DNA of 64,000 nucleotides from Larix kaempferi (taxonomy: Eukaryota; Streptophyta; Pinopsida; Pinales; Pinaceae). The position numbers and the translations under genes are program-made. This document shows, piece by piece, positions 54,558-64,000 of this stretch (positions are counted from its first letter, which is position 1; each line of letters begins with the position of its first letter). Under the pieces are notes generated by a model, which had not been told where the DNA came from, did not search any database, and saw only the letters and a list, made by a program, of their open reading frames with translations. Location: assembly GCA_027924585.1 (NCBI GenBank), contig BSBM01000436.1, positions 8,509,001-8,573,000 on the forward strand. The letters run 5' to 3'.

Positions 54558-57500
54558 ATGTCTCACCACACCAAGCTTGAGGATAAGCTTGAATGGGCTG
54601 ATAACTTCCAAGTATGGAAGTATAGGATTGGGTTAATCCTGGAAGAAAATGAGTTAGACACTTACATAAGTGAAGAGGTCCCTATCCCAGAGGAAGAAGA
54701 GGCTAAGGCCTTACACAAAAGGAATTTGGTCAAAGCTAAGAGGATCATTGTTGATTCTATCAAAGACCATCTCATACCACATGTGTCATATCTAAAGACA
54801 CCAAAGGAGATGTTTGATTCTCTAACCAAGCTATTCGAAGGGAAGAACATAAATCGGAAGATGACCTTGAGGAATCAATTGAAGAATGTCAAGATCCAGA
54901 ATGCAGAGACTATGCAGTCTTATTTCTCAAGGGTATCCCAGATAAAAGAACAACTTGAAGCTGTGGAAGAAGATATAGAAAATGGAGAAGTGGTAATGAC
55001 CACTCTTAATGGCCTTCCTAGGTCATGGGATTCCTTCATCCAAGGAATTTGTGCTAGGAAGAAACTTATCTCATTCAGTAGGCTGTGGGAAGGATGCTCA
55101 TAGGAAGAAACTCGAATTGTATCTCGAGAAGAGAAGATGGGGAATGAATACCAAGCTCTCACAGCACATTCTAAAATACATGGTGACAAAAAGACTCACC
55201 ATCATGGAAAGAAAGAAAGACATCACCATCAAAATCAAAGAGGTAGTCCCAAACCTCGAAGAAACATGTCCTATGTCCGTTGCTATACATGTGATGAAAA
55301 GGAACACTATTCCAGAGACTGTCCCAGAAATAAGAAGGATGGCTCTTACAAGAAGAAGAACATCAAAAGAAGACATCATGGTCATGCTGCAGAGGATGAT
55401 GAACCTCCCAGCAAGAGGGCTAGAGAAGAAAGTGAAGATTCTTCAAGTGATGAAGAATATGTTTTGATTTCTGCTCTCACTGGAACCATTACTCATGGAA
55501 GTAATGATTGGCTTATAGATAGTGGGGCTTTTAAACACATGATAGGATTCAAGGAATCCTTTATGAACCTATTTGAACATGAATCACCCCACAAGGTGAA
55601 ACTTGGGGATGACTACTAGTATCCAATAAAAGGAAGTGGTGAATCCTCCTATAAGCTAGACTCTAGAAAGTCTATGAAGATGAAAGATGTACTATATGTT
55701 CTAGGTCTCAAGAAGAATCTACTCTCCATATCTGCATTGGATGCAAAAGGCATGAGGGTTGCATTTGTAGATGGCCAAGTCCTAATGTGGCCAAAGGGTA
55801 AGACTATAGATGATGCAGTGGTGATTGGAGAGCAAGAGGGAGGATTATACAAATTGAAGGGCCAACCAGAACAAGCCATGGACCATGATTCAGTAGAGCC
55901 AAGTGAACTTTGGCATAGAAGGCTTGCACACATGCACTATAGGGCGTTACCAATTGCAAGCAAAGCAGTGGAAGGTCTTCCTGAAATCCAGACAAAGCAT
56001 GAAGGCATTTGCAAAGGGAAAGAACACAAAAAAGACATTTCCAAGTAGTGAAAGAAAGGCAAAAGGAATCTTGGAAATCATCCACTCTGATGTATGCAGT
56101 CCGATGTCATCCATTTCTCTGAGTGTGTATGTATACTATGTTTCCTTCATTGATGATTTCTCTAGGAAGACTTGGGTTTACTTATTGAAGAACAAATATG
56201 AATTGTTTGACAAGTTCAAGGAATTCAAAGCCTTGATATAAAACCAAACTGACATGAAGATCAAGATATTCAGATCCGACAATGGTGGATAATTCACTTC
56301 AGGAGACTTCAAGAAGCTATGCAATGATTCAGGGATTAAGAGGGACTTGACTACTCCTTACAATCCACAACAGAATGGGGTTTTCGAAAGGAAGAATAGA
56401 ACAATCATGGAAGCAGCTAGGGCAATGCTTCATGACCAAGATCTACCTATGCACTTATGGGTTGAAGTAGCCAGGACAGTTGTATATGTGCAGAAAAGAA
56501 CACCTCATAAGATACTTGACAACAAAACACCAGAAGAAGTGTTCACTGGTAAGAAACCAGAAGTTAGCCATCTCAGAATATTTGGTTGTCCAGTATACAC
56601 TCACATCCCAAAAGAAAAGAGGACAAAGTTGGATCCTTAAGGAAAGAAGGGCATATTTGTGGGTTACAGTGAAAGCTCGAAGGCTTATAGAATCTACTTC
56701 CCAGGATTCAAGAAGATTGATATCAGTAGGGATGTAACATTTGATGAAAGCTCAGCATACATCAAACCAAGGAAAACACTAGTTGAAGATAATGAAGAAC
56801 CTAGAATATCCAGAACACAAGACACCACCATGAATGAAGCAATTCCTAAAGAAGATCGTGAAATGGAAGATCCACAACAACCTGTAGATCCACCCCATGA
56901 GAAGAAATCACACAAGAGAAAACCAGCATGGGCTAGAGAGCTCATTCAAGATGCAAAAAGGTTTGGCATTCCAGAAGAGGAACACAGAGAAAGGAAAAGG
57001 ACAAGATCACATACTAGCTATGTTGCTTTATTCTGTGACATAATGAACAAAGAACCTTCCAGTTATGAAGAAGCAGCAGAAAAGAAAGAATGAGAGGATT
57101 CCATGGTTGAGGAATACCAGTCGATCATGAAGAATGATGTTTGGGATGTGGTCCCAAGACCAGATAGGAAGTCTATGGTGACTTCCAAGTGGATCTATAA
57201 GATCAAGCATGCTGCAGATGGCAGCATAGAGAAATATAAAGCAAGGTTTGTAGCTCATGGCTTCTCCCAGAAAGAAGGGACTGATTATGAAGAGACTTTT
57301 GCTCCTGTGGCTAGATACACTTCCATTAGATCAGTACTTGCTCTGGCCTCAATGATGAAATGGAAGGTACACCAGATGGATGTGAAGACAACTTTCTTGA
57401 ATGGTGTAGTTGAAGAGGAAGTATATGTGGAGCAGCTACTCGGGTTTGAGACACATGACCGAGGGTCACATGTGTGTAAACTGAAAAAAAAACCCTATAT

Positions 57501-58597
57501 GGTTTAAAATAGGAACCCAGGACCTGGTATGGCAGGATAGATGGCTTCCTATCCAGTTTGGGCTTTACCAAGAGTAAAGCAGATTCCAACCTTTACTACA
57601 AGGTTGAGGAAGGAAATCCAGTGATACTACTATTGTATGTGGATGACCTATTTGTAACAGGTGAGGATAGATTAATTGCCGACATGAAGAGGAAGCTTGC
57701 TGTCGAGTTCAAGATAAAGGACTTGGGTATGATGCACTACTTTCTTGGTATGGAGGTGTGGTAGAGTGCAGATGGAATCTTCCTTGGACAAGGAAGTATG
57801 CAGTAGAGATCCTGAAGAGGTTCGAGATGACGGACTGCAAGGCTATGGCCACACCTATGGCATCGAATCTGAAGCTTCTGTGTGATGCTTCATCTGAGAC
57901 GGTTGATGCTACGGTGTATCGTCAAATGATTGGGTCCTTGATGTACCTGACGAATACGAGACTAGATATTTGCTTTGCGGTGAACACCTTGAGCCAGTAC
58001 TTGACAGATCTGAGACATGTTCACCTGATAGCTGCAAAGCATATTCTGAGGTACCTAAAGGGTATAGTTGACTATGGGCTCAAGTATGAGGTGAATCAAA
58101 AGTTTAACCTCGAGGGTTATGTTGATTCGGATTGGGTAGGCAGTGCCATTGATTGGAAGAGCACTTCGGGGTGCTGCTTCAGTATGGGATCTGGTATGAT
58201 CTCTTGGTTTAATAGGAAGCAGTCTTATGTGGCACTGAGTACAGCCGAAGCAGAGTATGTCTCAGCTTGTTCGGCTAGTTGTGAGGCAATATGGCTGAGG
58301 AAGTCACTATCTTATTTGTTTGATCTCCAGGTGAGTGCTACTTGTATATATTGCGACAACCAGAGTTGTGTGAAGTTGTCAAAGAACCCAGTGTTCCATG
58401 ACAAGTCGAAGCACATTGAGTTCAAGTATCACTATATCAGGGATATGGTGCAAAGAGGAGTAGTGAAGCTCCTGTATGTTGCGACGGACGAGCAGATAGC
58501 CGATGTGTTGACCAAGTCACTGGCCAGAGTAAAGTTTGAATACTTCAGAGGAAGACTTGGTGTACTTCAGATCAAGATACTTTCCAATGGGAAGTGA
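54558..58597 (+). pseudogene. gag-pol: Copia Gag-Pol polyprotein, broken
   Basis: Starts at ATG 54558. Gag (UBN2 type: KRIIVDSIKDHL, TPKEMFDSLTKLFEGKN) runs to a zinc knuckle CYTCDEKEHYSRDC (55281-55322). Protease: WLIDSGAFKHM (DSG at 55518). GAG-pre-integrase: ELWHRRLAH. Integrase: HSDVC (about 56083), FRSDNGG (about 56275) and FERKN (about 56383) give the D, D, E triad. Reverse transcriptase: VHQMDVKTTFLNG and LLLYVDDLFVTG (YVDD at 57636-57647). RNase H: GYVDSDW, STAEAEYVSA, YCDNQS; end near 58597. Breaks: stops at 55101, 55617, 56239, about 56290, 56638 and 57091; frame changes near 56015 (with loss of the last zinc Cys of integrase), about 57500 and about 57790. All catalytic residues survive, so decay is recent relative to other elements here, but no product can be made. 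Confidence 0.95.
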
Positions 58598-58624
58598 TGA
58601 GTCCGGAGACACAGATGCACACAG

Positions 58625-59125
58625 GTCCATTCTCACACGGTTAGAGGAAATTCCTTCCATGGTGAGATGTAAGGGCTGGGCCATTTTCACATGGTTAGAG
58701 GAAAGTCCTTCCATGGTGAAATGTAAGGGCTGGGCGAAGCCATTCTCACATAGTTAGAGGAAATCCCTTCTATGGTGAGATGTAAGGGTTGGTCCATTCT
58801 CGCATGGTTAGAGGAAATTCCTTCCAAGGCAAGACGTAAGTGATGGATGTGGATTTTTCGACATGGTCCGAGGAAAGTCCTTCCATGGTCATGATGTAAT
58901 TGTCGATCTTTTCCAACATGGTCAAAGGAAAGTCCTTCCATGGTCGTGATGTAATTGTTGTATCCGTTCCGACATGGTCAAAGGAAATTCCTTCCATGGT
59001 CGTCGATGTAAGTGTTGTGAGCCTTTCCCAGATGGTCAGAGGAAATTCCTTCCATGCTGGTGAATGTAAGTACTGAGCCTTTCCCAGATGGTCATAGGAA
59101 AGTCCTTCCATGCCGGTGAGTGTAA
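58625..59125 (+). repeat. 54-59-bp tandem repeat in the copia 3' region
   Basis: Nine units of 'catggttagaggaaattcct + tccatggtgagatgtaagggc' type start near 58630, 58685, 58744, 58798, 58857, 58912, 58968, 59026 and 59082. The early units carry 'ttagagg', the later ones 'tcaaagg' or 'tcagagg', so two subfamilies are seen. Confidence 0.9.
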
Positions 59126-59199
59126 GTGTTGTGTGTGTGCATCTGGGTTGTGCTCCGTGGACGATGACAATGATCTGAAGACGATGATGTGACAGTATG

Positions 59200-59475
59200 G
59201 TACACAGGTTTTGCAGAGGCATATGATCAGTCCTGAGATTCTCTTGCAGGTTTTGCAGAGGTAGTGTAATCAGTCCTGGGAGATCTTGCAGGTTTTGTAG
59301 AGGTAATGTAATCAGTCCTGAGGTGTACCTACTTGATGGATTGCTCGCAAAGATGTTGAAGACCTACATGGAGGATAGGTCTACATCCAGCATGAAAAAG
59401 GGCTGGCTCTGTAGATGATGAAGACCTGCAGGTGGTGGGCCTACATCCAGTATGAAAAAGGACTGTCTCTATAGA
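59200..59475 (+). repeat. Two further tandem repeats before the 3' LTR
   Basis: First, about 45 bases x3 ('aggttttgcagaggtagtgt' and 'aatcagtcctg') at 59200-59325. Second, about 66 bases x2 ('gaagacctacatggaggata', 'catccagcatgaaaaagg') at 59345-59475. Confidence 0.85.
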
Positions 59476-59615
59476 ACTTCCTGTGACAAGTAGATTGGAT
59501 ATTGATTGAGATAGCAGCAGCAATGATGATGATTCGATGATGATGATCCAGTGACGATGACCCAGAGAAGAAGACTTGTGCTAACAGATCTATGTCGAGA
59601 AATACCTTCCTAGTT

Positions 59616-59624
59616 AAGAGGGAG
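59616..59624 (+). other. Polypurine tract
   Basis: AAGAGGGAG lies directly before the TGTTGATG of the 3' LTR. Confidence 0.85.
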
Positions 59625-60189
59625 TGTTGATGTAATTGTAACTTCGGAATGTATTTCACCTATGTATATTTTACTCCTATAGAGATGTTATTAGTCCTCT
59701 ATACGGAAGTGTCATCATTTGTATTGACAAGTGTCGCAAGTGTCGCAACTTGCAAGTGATGGGTTATTAGACCACCAAGTGTGGGGTCGGCCCTGATTAG
59801 TATAACCATGGGTTATTAGACTGAGTTAGACAAGTCAGCCCTGCTAGTTTATTAGGCAAGTCAGGTCATGTATAAATAGAGTGGGGGAGAGGCACTCTAT
59901 TTGATCATCTCGTTATTCACTTCGACACTACTCAGAAAGTGGCGCACAACTAAGAAAGGAGGAGTAGCTACTAGAGAAGACTATCTCTTGTACTTGGGTT
60001 GTATCATTGCTCTTTCTATCTCTGAGGAAGTTGTGGGGTTTTTCACCTTTATGGTTTTCCCCAATGACACTCTGTGTGTCTATTGTCTCATGTGATTGCT
60101 TGTTGTGATTGATATGCTTGATATGATGTACATGTTATTCTCTTAGTAAAGATCCTAGAGTATGTTGAATTAATGCTCAAAATATAACA
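59625..60189 (+). repeat. 3' LTR of copia element (element B)
   Basis: 565 bp, TGTTGATGTAATTG ... CTCAAAATATAACA; TATA box tataaata at 59871. Its right edge touches CTTAC (60190-60194), which on the opposite strand is GTAAG, the 5' splice site of the fatty acyl-CoA reductase gene and, in a 5-base duplicating element, also the target site. Confidence 0.95.
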
Positions 60190-60194
60190 CTTAC
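60190..60194. other. 5-bp target site of the copia element at a splice donor
   Basis: CTTAC next to the 3' LTR is the expected target duplication length for copia. The other copy is missing on the left side of the chimera (tcccc there). Confidence 0.7.
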
Positions 60195-60612
60195 CTCATT
60201 CGTCATTCTCTTGAATGCAGACGTGGAATCATCTGCCCTGTTTATCAAAAACATCTTTCCAATGTCTAGTTGCATCCTTAATATTTTTTCTATGAGCACT
60301 GCATGTATGAAATACAATCGGTGATCATTGGGTCAACAAAATTAAGGCCTAATAGATATATAATAAGCAAGAAGAAATAACGTAAAGAATAAGTTGTATA
60401 CCTTTTGCCAAAAATCCAGTGGCACCTGTAATGAGAAAGTTCTTCTTCCTCATAAAATCTATGATTCCAAGACCCTTGCTTGCAGCTACAGCAAGGCTAT
60501 CAACCTTTTTCATAGTACTTGTGTCGACTGATAGTAAAGTAGCAGCTTCATGTTTTGAACTCATCAGCGGTAACTCGTCCACAGATGATCTTTGGAATTA
60601 CACTTGACAATA
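60190..60612 (-). pseudogene. FAR: Fatty acyl-CoA reductase (MS2/FAR type), 5' exons only
   Basis: The product would reduce fatty acyl-CoA or acyl-ACP to fatty alcohols used in cuticle wax, suberin or the pollen wall. On the minus strand, the first readable exon (about 60612-60403, last base 60402) carries SKGLGIIDFMRKKNFLITGA and TGFLAK, the N-terminal Rossmann motif GxTGFLA of the family. The donor GT is at 60401. After a ~100-base intron and acceptor AG (60300-60299), exon 2 (60298-60195) reads VLIEKILRMQLDIGKMF, then LINRADDSTSAFKRMTNE, and ends at donor GTAAG (60194-60190). The codon split at the junction (G|TG) restores the Val of GFLAKV. An in-frame stop 10 codons before VDELPLMSS suggests a start at the Met of MSSKHE (60561) or a further upstream exon. 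Exon 3 and later (active-site YxxxK, about 400 residues) are absent next to it; the copia element occupies the intron from its fifth base. It is either a truncated pseudogene or a live gene whose rest lies elsewhere. Confidence 0.85.
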
Positions 60613-60756
60613 CCCACCATACCTCCAAATCATTCTTTCTTTCTTTCTGTGCCAGTTTACAATATCAATCTATTATTGTACAGAATATTCGATGCTATTT
60701 GCATCTATATATAGATATAAGGAATTAGACCAGCTAGTATTTTACCTATAGTAAAC

Positions 60757-60960
60757 GCAAATATCACCACCACAATCATGATTGCCCATAGAGCCATTCC
60801 ACCCACGCTTTCAAACAAGGGATGAATGAAATAAAAGAGGGAAACCAGAGCGTCATGATTGCCCGTAAACATACAGCCATTCCACCCACGCTTTCAAACA
60901 ATGGATGCATGAAATAGAAGAGGGAAACCAGAGCAAGTGCAATTCCCACTTTTAAAGAAT
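60757..60960 (-). pseudogene. Exon-like membrane segment, duplicated
   Basis: On the minus strand a stretch reads LVSLFYFMHPLFESVGGMA, and after an 82-base near-copy (HPLFESVGG-type block again in another frame: 'FISFIPCLKAWVEW') continues to ALWAIMI-type hydrophobic residues. It ends at a possible donor (tatag|gtaaaa, about 60757). The two copies (60775-60851 and 60852-60934) share 'gccattccacccacgctttc' and 'gagggaaaccagagc'. It lies upstream of the FAR exons in the same direction. I do not recognise the product; it could be an upstream exon of that gene or a repeat. Confidence 0.4.
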
Positions 60961-61130
60961 TGGGCTTTTACATATAGAATTGGGCTTTTACAACATAATT
61001 TGTTTAGGAAAAAGATGTATGTAAAAGCCCAATTCTTTTTCCCTCCATAAAATCATAACCAACTTTCTTTCCCTTCATAAAATCGAAAAAAATTAGTTTC
61101 TAGATATGAAAATAGAAATAATATTGTTGT
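60961..61130. repeat. Short inverted and direct repeats
   Basis: 'agaattgggcttttacaa' occurs twice (about 60957 and 60977) and its complement 'gtaaaagcccaattct' at 61020-61036. No gene. Confidence 0.7.
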
Positions 61131-61327
61131 CGTCTTACAAAATTACAAAATTGTTTTAAACATTCTTAATATAAATTTGAGACAATTTCTTTAAAAAATG
61201 TCTTAAACATATTGTCTTAAAAATTCCTAAAAAATATGAAAGCAATCTAAATTAGAATTTAAAACAAAATACTAATTTCGTCTTAAACATCCCCTCGTCT
61301 TAAACATCCCCACCGTGTAGTAGTGTC
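61130..61327. mobile_element. Partial CACTA-type hairpin relative
   Basis: Ends ...CATCCCCACCGTGTAGTAGTG, like the right end of 49651-49913, and contains 'gtcttaaacat' and 'attgtctta' words of the same family. The matching left end is missing or too diverged. Confidence 0.5.
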
Positions 61328-61329
61328 AT

Positions 61330-62160
61330 GTGGTTAGAATATGAGCCTACCATCTATGGCTCGCTCCTTTTCCCTAGAAACTTTTGTTATTTCATGTTGT
61401 TTGGTGTGTAGCTCTTCCTTGTAGCCATGTGTAAGTGACAGGGAGAGTACTGCACCTTAGAAGTAGTGGGTAGTGCAGCTTGTGGAGGATCCCGTGGAAG
61501 GAAGAAACAATAACTGGGGAAAGTGAGAATGCTCATGAGTGGACTGATCCACGTGAGCCAGCACAAAGAAGTAGGTAAATGTTTGAGGATGGCCAAGTTG
61601 GTAGGTTGAAACCGACGATAGAGAATCATTCCAGCTCGAAGAGTTGGTGAAATCAGCCAAGAGAAGTTTGTGACCCGAAATTTTATAAGTCGCCAGCCAG
61701 GTTATCCTAGAATTCATTTTGGGTCTGTAAACCCTGTTAAAGGACGCGCACATTTGTAAGCCGTTATAGTTCAAAGCCCTCCGATTTATCTCCATTCCAC
61801 ATGGTTTGATCCAACGGCTTTGGTAGCCAAAGAAAAGGTCAACCACGCCCAAAAGGATAAGCTCGTGGCCTACATTTATTTTATTTTATTTTTTATGAAA
61901 GGAGCATCTGATTGTACAGAAGAGGTGCATTCTACAGCCCAGTAGGGGGTTGTGTAACTTGTGTAACTTGTGTAGCCTGTGGTTAGCCCATAACAGTGAA
62001 AAGAAGCCGAGTTTGATTTGAGGGGGAGAAGACCCCATATAAGCCTTGAACAGCGTAAAGTTGGTCCATTTGTAGCTAACTGTCTGTGTATGTTTGAAGT
62101 GAGTTGAGGTGAAAGCCAAGGCTGAGAGTAAGCCTTGAGAACCTAAAGATAAGAATGTCA
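61330..62160. other. Gene-free stretch
   Basis: Minus-strand frames of 80-131 codons (61387-61852, 61886-62161) match no family known to me. Composition is more even than the flanks. It may be an LTR of the element whose Gag follows on the + strand at 62174; no primer-binding site is seen between them. Confidence 0.35.
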
Positions 62161-62173
62161 TAAAATTGTTGAT

Positions 62174-62980
62174 TTGAGACCAAAAAAAATGGCAAAGAGA
62201 AAAAGGATTGCTCAGTTAAAGAAGATGAAAGATAAAAAGTTCGAAGTTCAAAAAAATAGGAGGAAAAATGCATTGGCACTATCAATCATCCAACACTCAG
62301 TAGATGATAGTATTTTTCAATTGATTGCAGAAGTAACCATCACCAAAGAAGCTTGGGATATTTTAAGGAGAGAATTTGGTGAAATGGGGAGGAATCGTGA
62401 TAGGACAGTGGTAATTGTATAAGATGATAATGTTGTTATGGAATCTGCAGAAGCAAAGAAGACTGAAGAAATTGACATTTGTGAAGCCCATTATGCAAGA
62501 GCACGTGGATGATAAAAATTGTGAATCCCACAATGCAAACATGCATGTGGATGATGTTGATGAGGATGAAACTGGCATTGTAGAAATAGAAACTCTAGCC
62601 ATAGAATATGTTGAGAAATTTTTTTAACCCCACACAATTGTGGATGATGAAGTTGAAGAACCTGTTATAAAAGCATAAGCAATTGCCCTTGAAAAACCTG
62701 AAGAAAAAAAAATGTTGAAACAACTGAAATACTGTATGATGAAGAATATTGTTCAACAAAAGAATGGCTACGGATGATGAAGAGAAGAATAATATTGATG
62801 ATTTGTTGAATGGAGGAATCATGCTTGGCATCATAAACCAAGTGGAAGTTGTATTTGAAGAAAGAACTAGCAGTGGTAGTAACAGTTGCTAAAGTAAAAG
62901 GTGAAGCAGAAGAAATTGAAGACAGAAGAAAAGCCCATGAGGGAAAAATATTTTCATAACAATTATGTTGTTTGTGAATG
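62174..62980 (+). pseudogene. Second Gag-like relic with acidic tail
   Basis: Begins with a Lys-rich part (AKRKRIAQLKKMKDKKF), then ALSIIQHSVDDSIFQLIAEV and TITKEAWDILRREFGEMG: the copia-type UBN2 helices. After a stop near 62420 the protein goes on in other frames as an acidic chain ('VDDVDEDETGIVEIETLAIE', 'IVDDEVEEPVIKA'). The plan (basic start, UBN2, long acidic region, no zinc knuckle) is the same as in 25869-27886, though sequence is diverged and the piece is shorter. Confidence 0.6.
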
Positions 62981-63132
62981 TGGAGGTTGTAACGCACCCT
63001 CGTTACACATACACACAAATTACAAACTGTAAAACAATAAAACAAAATTTCCTTTTGAGCAACTAATTAACAGCTTCCTAATTCTCATTATTAGGCCCAT
63101 AAACATAATTCAAACACAGACAATCAGATGCA

Positions 63133-64000
63133 TGTTGATGTATTTGTAACTTCGGAAGATATTCACTTGTATATTGTATGTATTACATTTGTACTTTACT
63201 GTATCCCCAACGGAGATGTCTTATTCCTCCGATCGGAAGTGTCATCATTTGTATTCTATTGTTGTACCTCCGACGGAGATGTTTGTTGCTTCGGGTCGGA
63301 GAAGTCATTATTGTACTTGAGTCATGTAAAGTCATTGAGGTCCATCCTCGCATGTATGACAGGGCATTAGACCCCGGAGTAGTGTCGCAAGTTATATTGT
63401 AAGTGTTGTAACTTATATTTGATTGGTTATTAGACCACCTTGGTGGGGTCGGACCTGTATGAGTCATGTGGGTTAAAGGGTTATTATACCACCCTAGTGG
63501 GGTCGGCCCAGTGACAAGTGGTATTGGGTTATTCGACTCTCCTAAGGGAGGTCAGCCCAGTTAGAGTTAAAGGCGGGTCAAGTCATTGTATAAATAGTGT
63601 TGGCACAGGGTAGATCCACAGGAAATGAGGAAGCCGACATGTGCGAAAGGGTCATGTTGCGGAAGAAGGACCTTTCGCCACGTTTTGTGGAAATATAAGA
63701 GTTGTTAGATTAGTTGAGTCAGTCAGGTGGACCAAATTGTAATAAGAGAAAAACATATAAATAGAACAAGATTGTAAGCCTAAGGGCATCAGAGTTTAGG
63801 AGATTAATGCGACTTTTTGGATTCTGTTGACTATTCCCTGCGAGGTTTGTTCCGCGGATGTTAATGAATGAAGATGTTCGGTTATGAATTTTGTTGTTAT
63901 GCGATGATGGGTTATTTAAATGCTTTCTATTGATTTGTGTTGATACATGTTGGTTGATAACATGAATATGTGTTGAATATGTTTTGAGATAAATATGTGA
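63133..64000 (+). repeat. LTR-like sequence related to the copia LTRs, partly in window
   Basis: Starts TGTTGATGTATTTGTAACTTCGGAAG, like the copia LTRs at 52638 and 59625, and shares 'gggttattagaccacc' and 'gtggggtcgg' (63424-63450, 63479-63505) and 'tgtataaatag' (about 63589). It has internal duplications (ccgacggagatgt, gggttattagaccacc). After about 63600 the sequence no longer resembles the other LTRs and has its own TATA-like tataaatagaac (about 63756). It may be a longer family member or a junction with another LTR. The right end lies outside the window. Confidence 0.6.

Larger units (their letters stand above)
52638..60189 (+). mobile_element. Ty1/copia retrotransposon, chimeric and inactive
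   Basis: Complete order of parts: LTR, primer site, leader, gag, protease, integrase, reverse transcriptase, RNase H, repeat-rich 3' region, polypurine tract, LTR. Integrase before reverse transcriptase defines it as copia. A second primer site and a truncated LTR inside (53894-54009) show that it is a join of two related elements. Flanks differ (tcccc on the left, cttac on the right), as expected if the two ends come from two insertions. Confidence 0.95.

Noticed and set aside
52633-60194. Target site duplication for the copia element
   Set aside because: tcccc and cttac do not match; explained by the chimeric origin.

Overview
The window reads as nuclear DNA of a seed plant with a very large, repeat-filled genome, most probably a gymnosperm (conifer type). 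It is AT-rich and almost free of host genes. It is packed with old, broken retrotransposons: Ty1/copia elements, LTR elements primed by initiator tRNA-Met, and LINE 3' ends with zf-RVT and RNase H domains. Several small hairpin elements are also present, plus one element that looks Penelope-like with hammerhead-ribozyme cores. The lineage call is inference from element families and gene density; no marker gene proves it.

Layout. 0.2-2.0 kb: a decayed coding relic. 2.1-10 kb: gene-free DNA with a tRNA-related SINE-like block, an ACAATT-rich block and three blocks of a short motif in both orientations. 10.05-10.29 kb: a hairpin MITE. 11.05-13.67 kb (minus): a broken transposon-type gene resembling the plant DUF7869 family. 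14.1-16.15 kb: a diverged ~0.5-kb tandem repeat. 16.8-17.9 kb (minus): a LINE 3' end. 20.0-21.3 kb (minus): a short element with a tandem zinc-knuckle Gag, a polypurine tract and an LTR start. 24.4-27.9 kb: an LTR, a primer-binding site and a long acidic Gag-like relic ended by a hairpin. 28.1-29.4 kb: repeated modules of a charged protein relic (minus). 30.06-32.2 kb: four kinds of minisatellite, ending at the primer-binding site and 1.6-kb LTR of a minus-strand element (32.3-33.9 kb). 36.4-36.7 kb: the 3' LTR of another element.

39.5-48 kb: four LINE fragments (one reverse transcriptase, three RNase H) and, at 41.87-42.83 kb, a well-preserved element with 174-bp inverted repeats, a 12-bp target duplication and hammerhead cores in both arms. 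49.3-49.9 kb: an LTR, a primer-binding site and a CACTA-ended hairpin. 51.5-52.6 kb: a stretch that looks organellar, perhaps mitochondrial.

52.6-60.2 kb: a nearly complete but inactive copia element. It is a chimera of two elements and ends exactly at the 5' splice site of a fatty acyl-CoA reductase gene (MS2/FAR type, minus strand, 60.2-60.6 kb). The first two recognisable exons of that gene are the only convincing host coding sequence here. 62.2-64 kb: a second acidic Gag relic and the start of an LTR related to that of the copia element.

How the parts relate: nothing here forms an operon or pathway. The history is one of nested insertion and decay. The FAR gene took a copia insertion in its splice donor, and recombination between two copia copies then seems to have removed the downstream exons.
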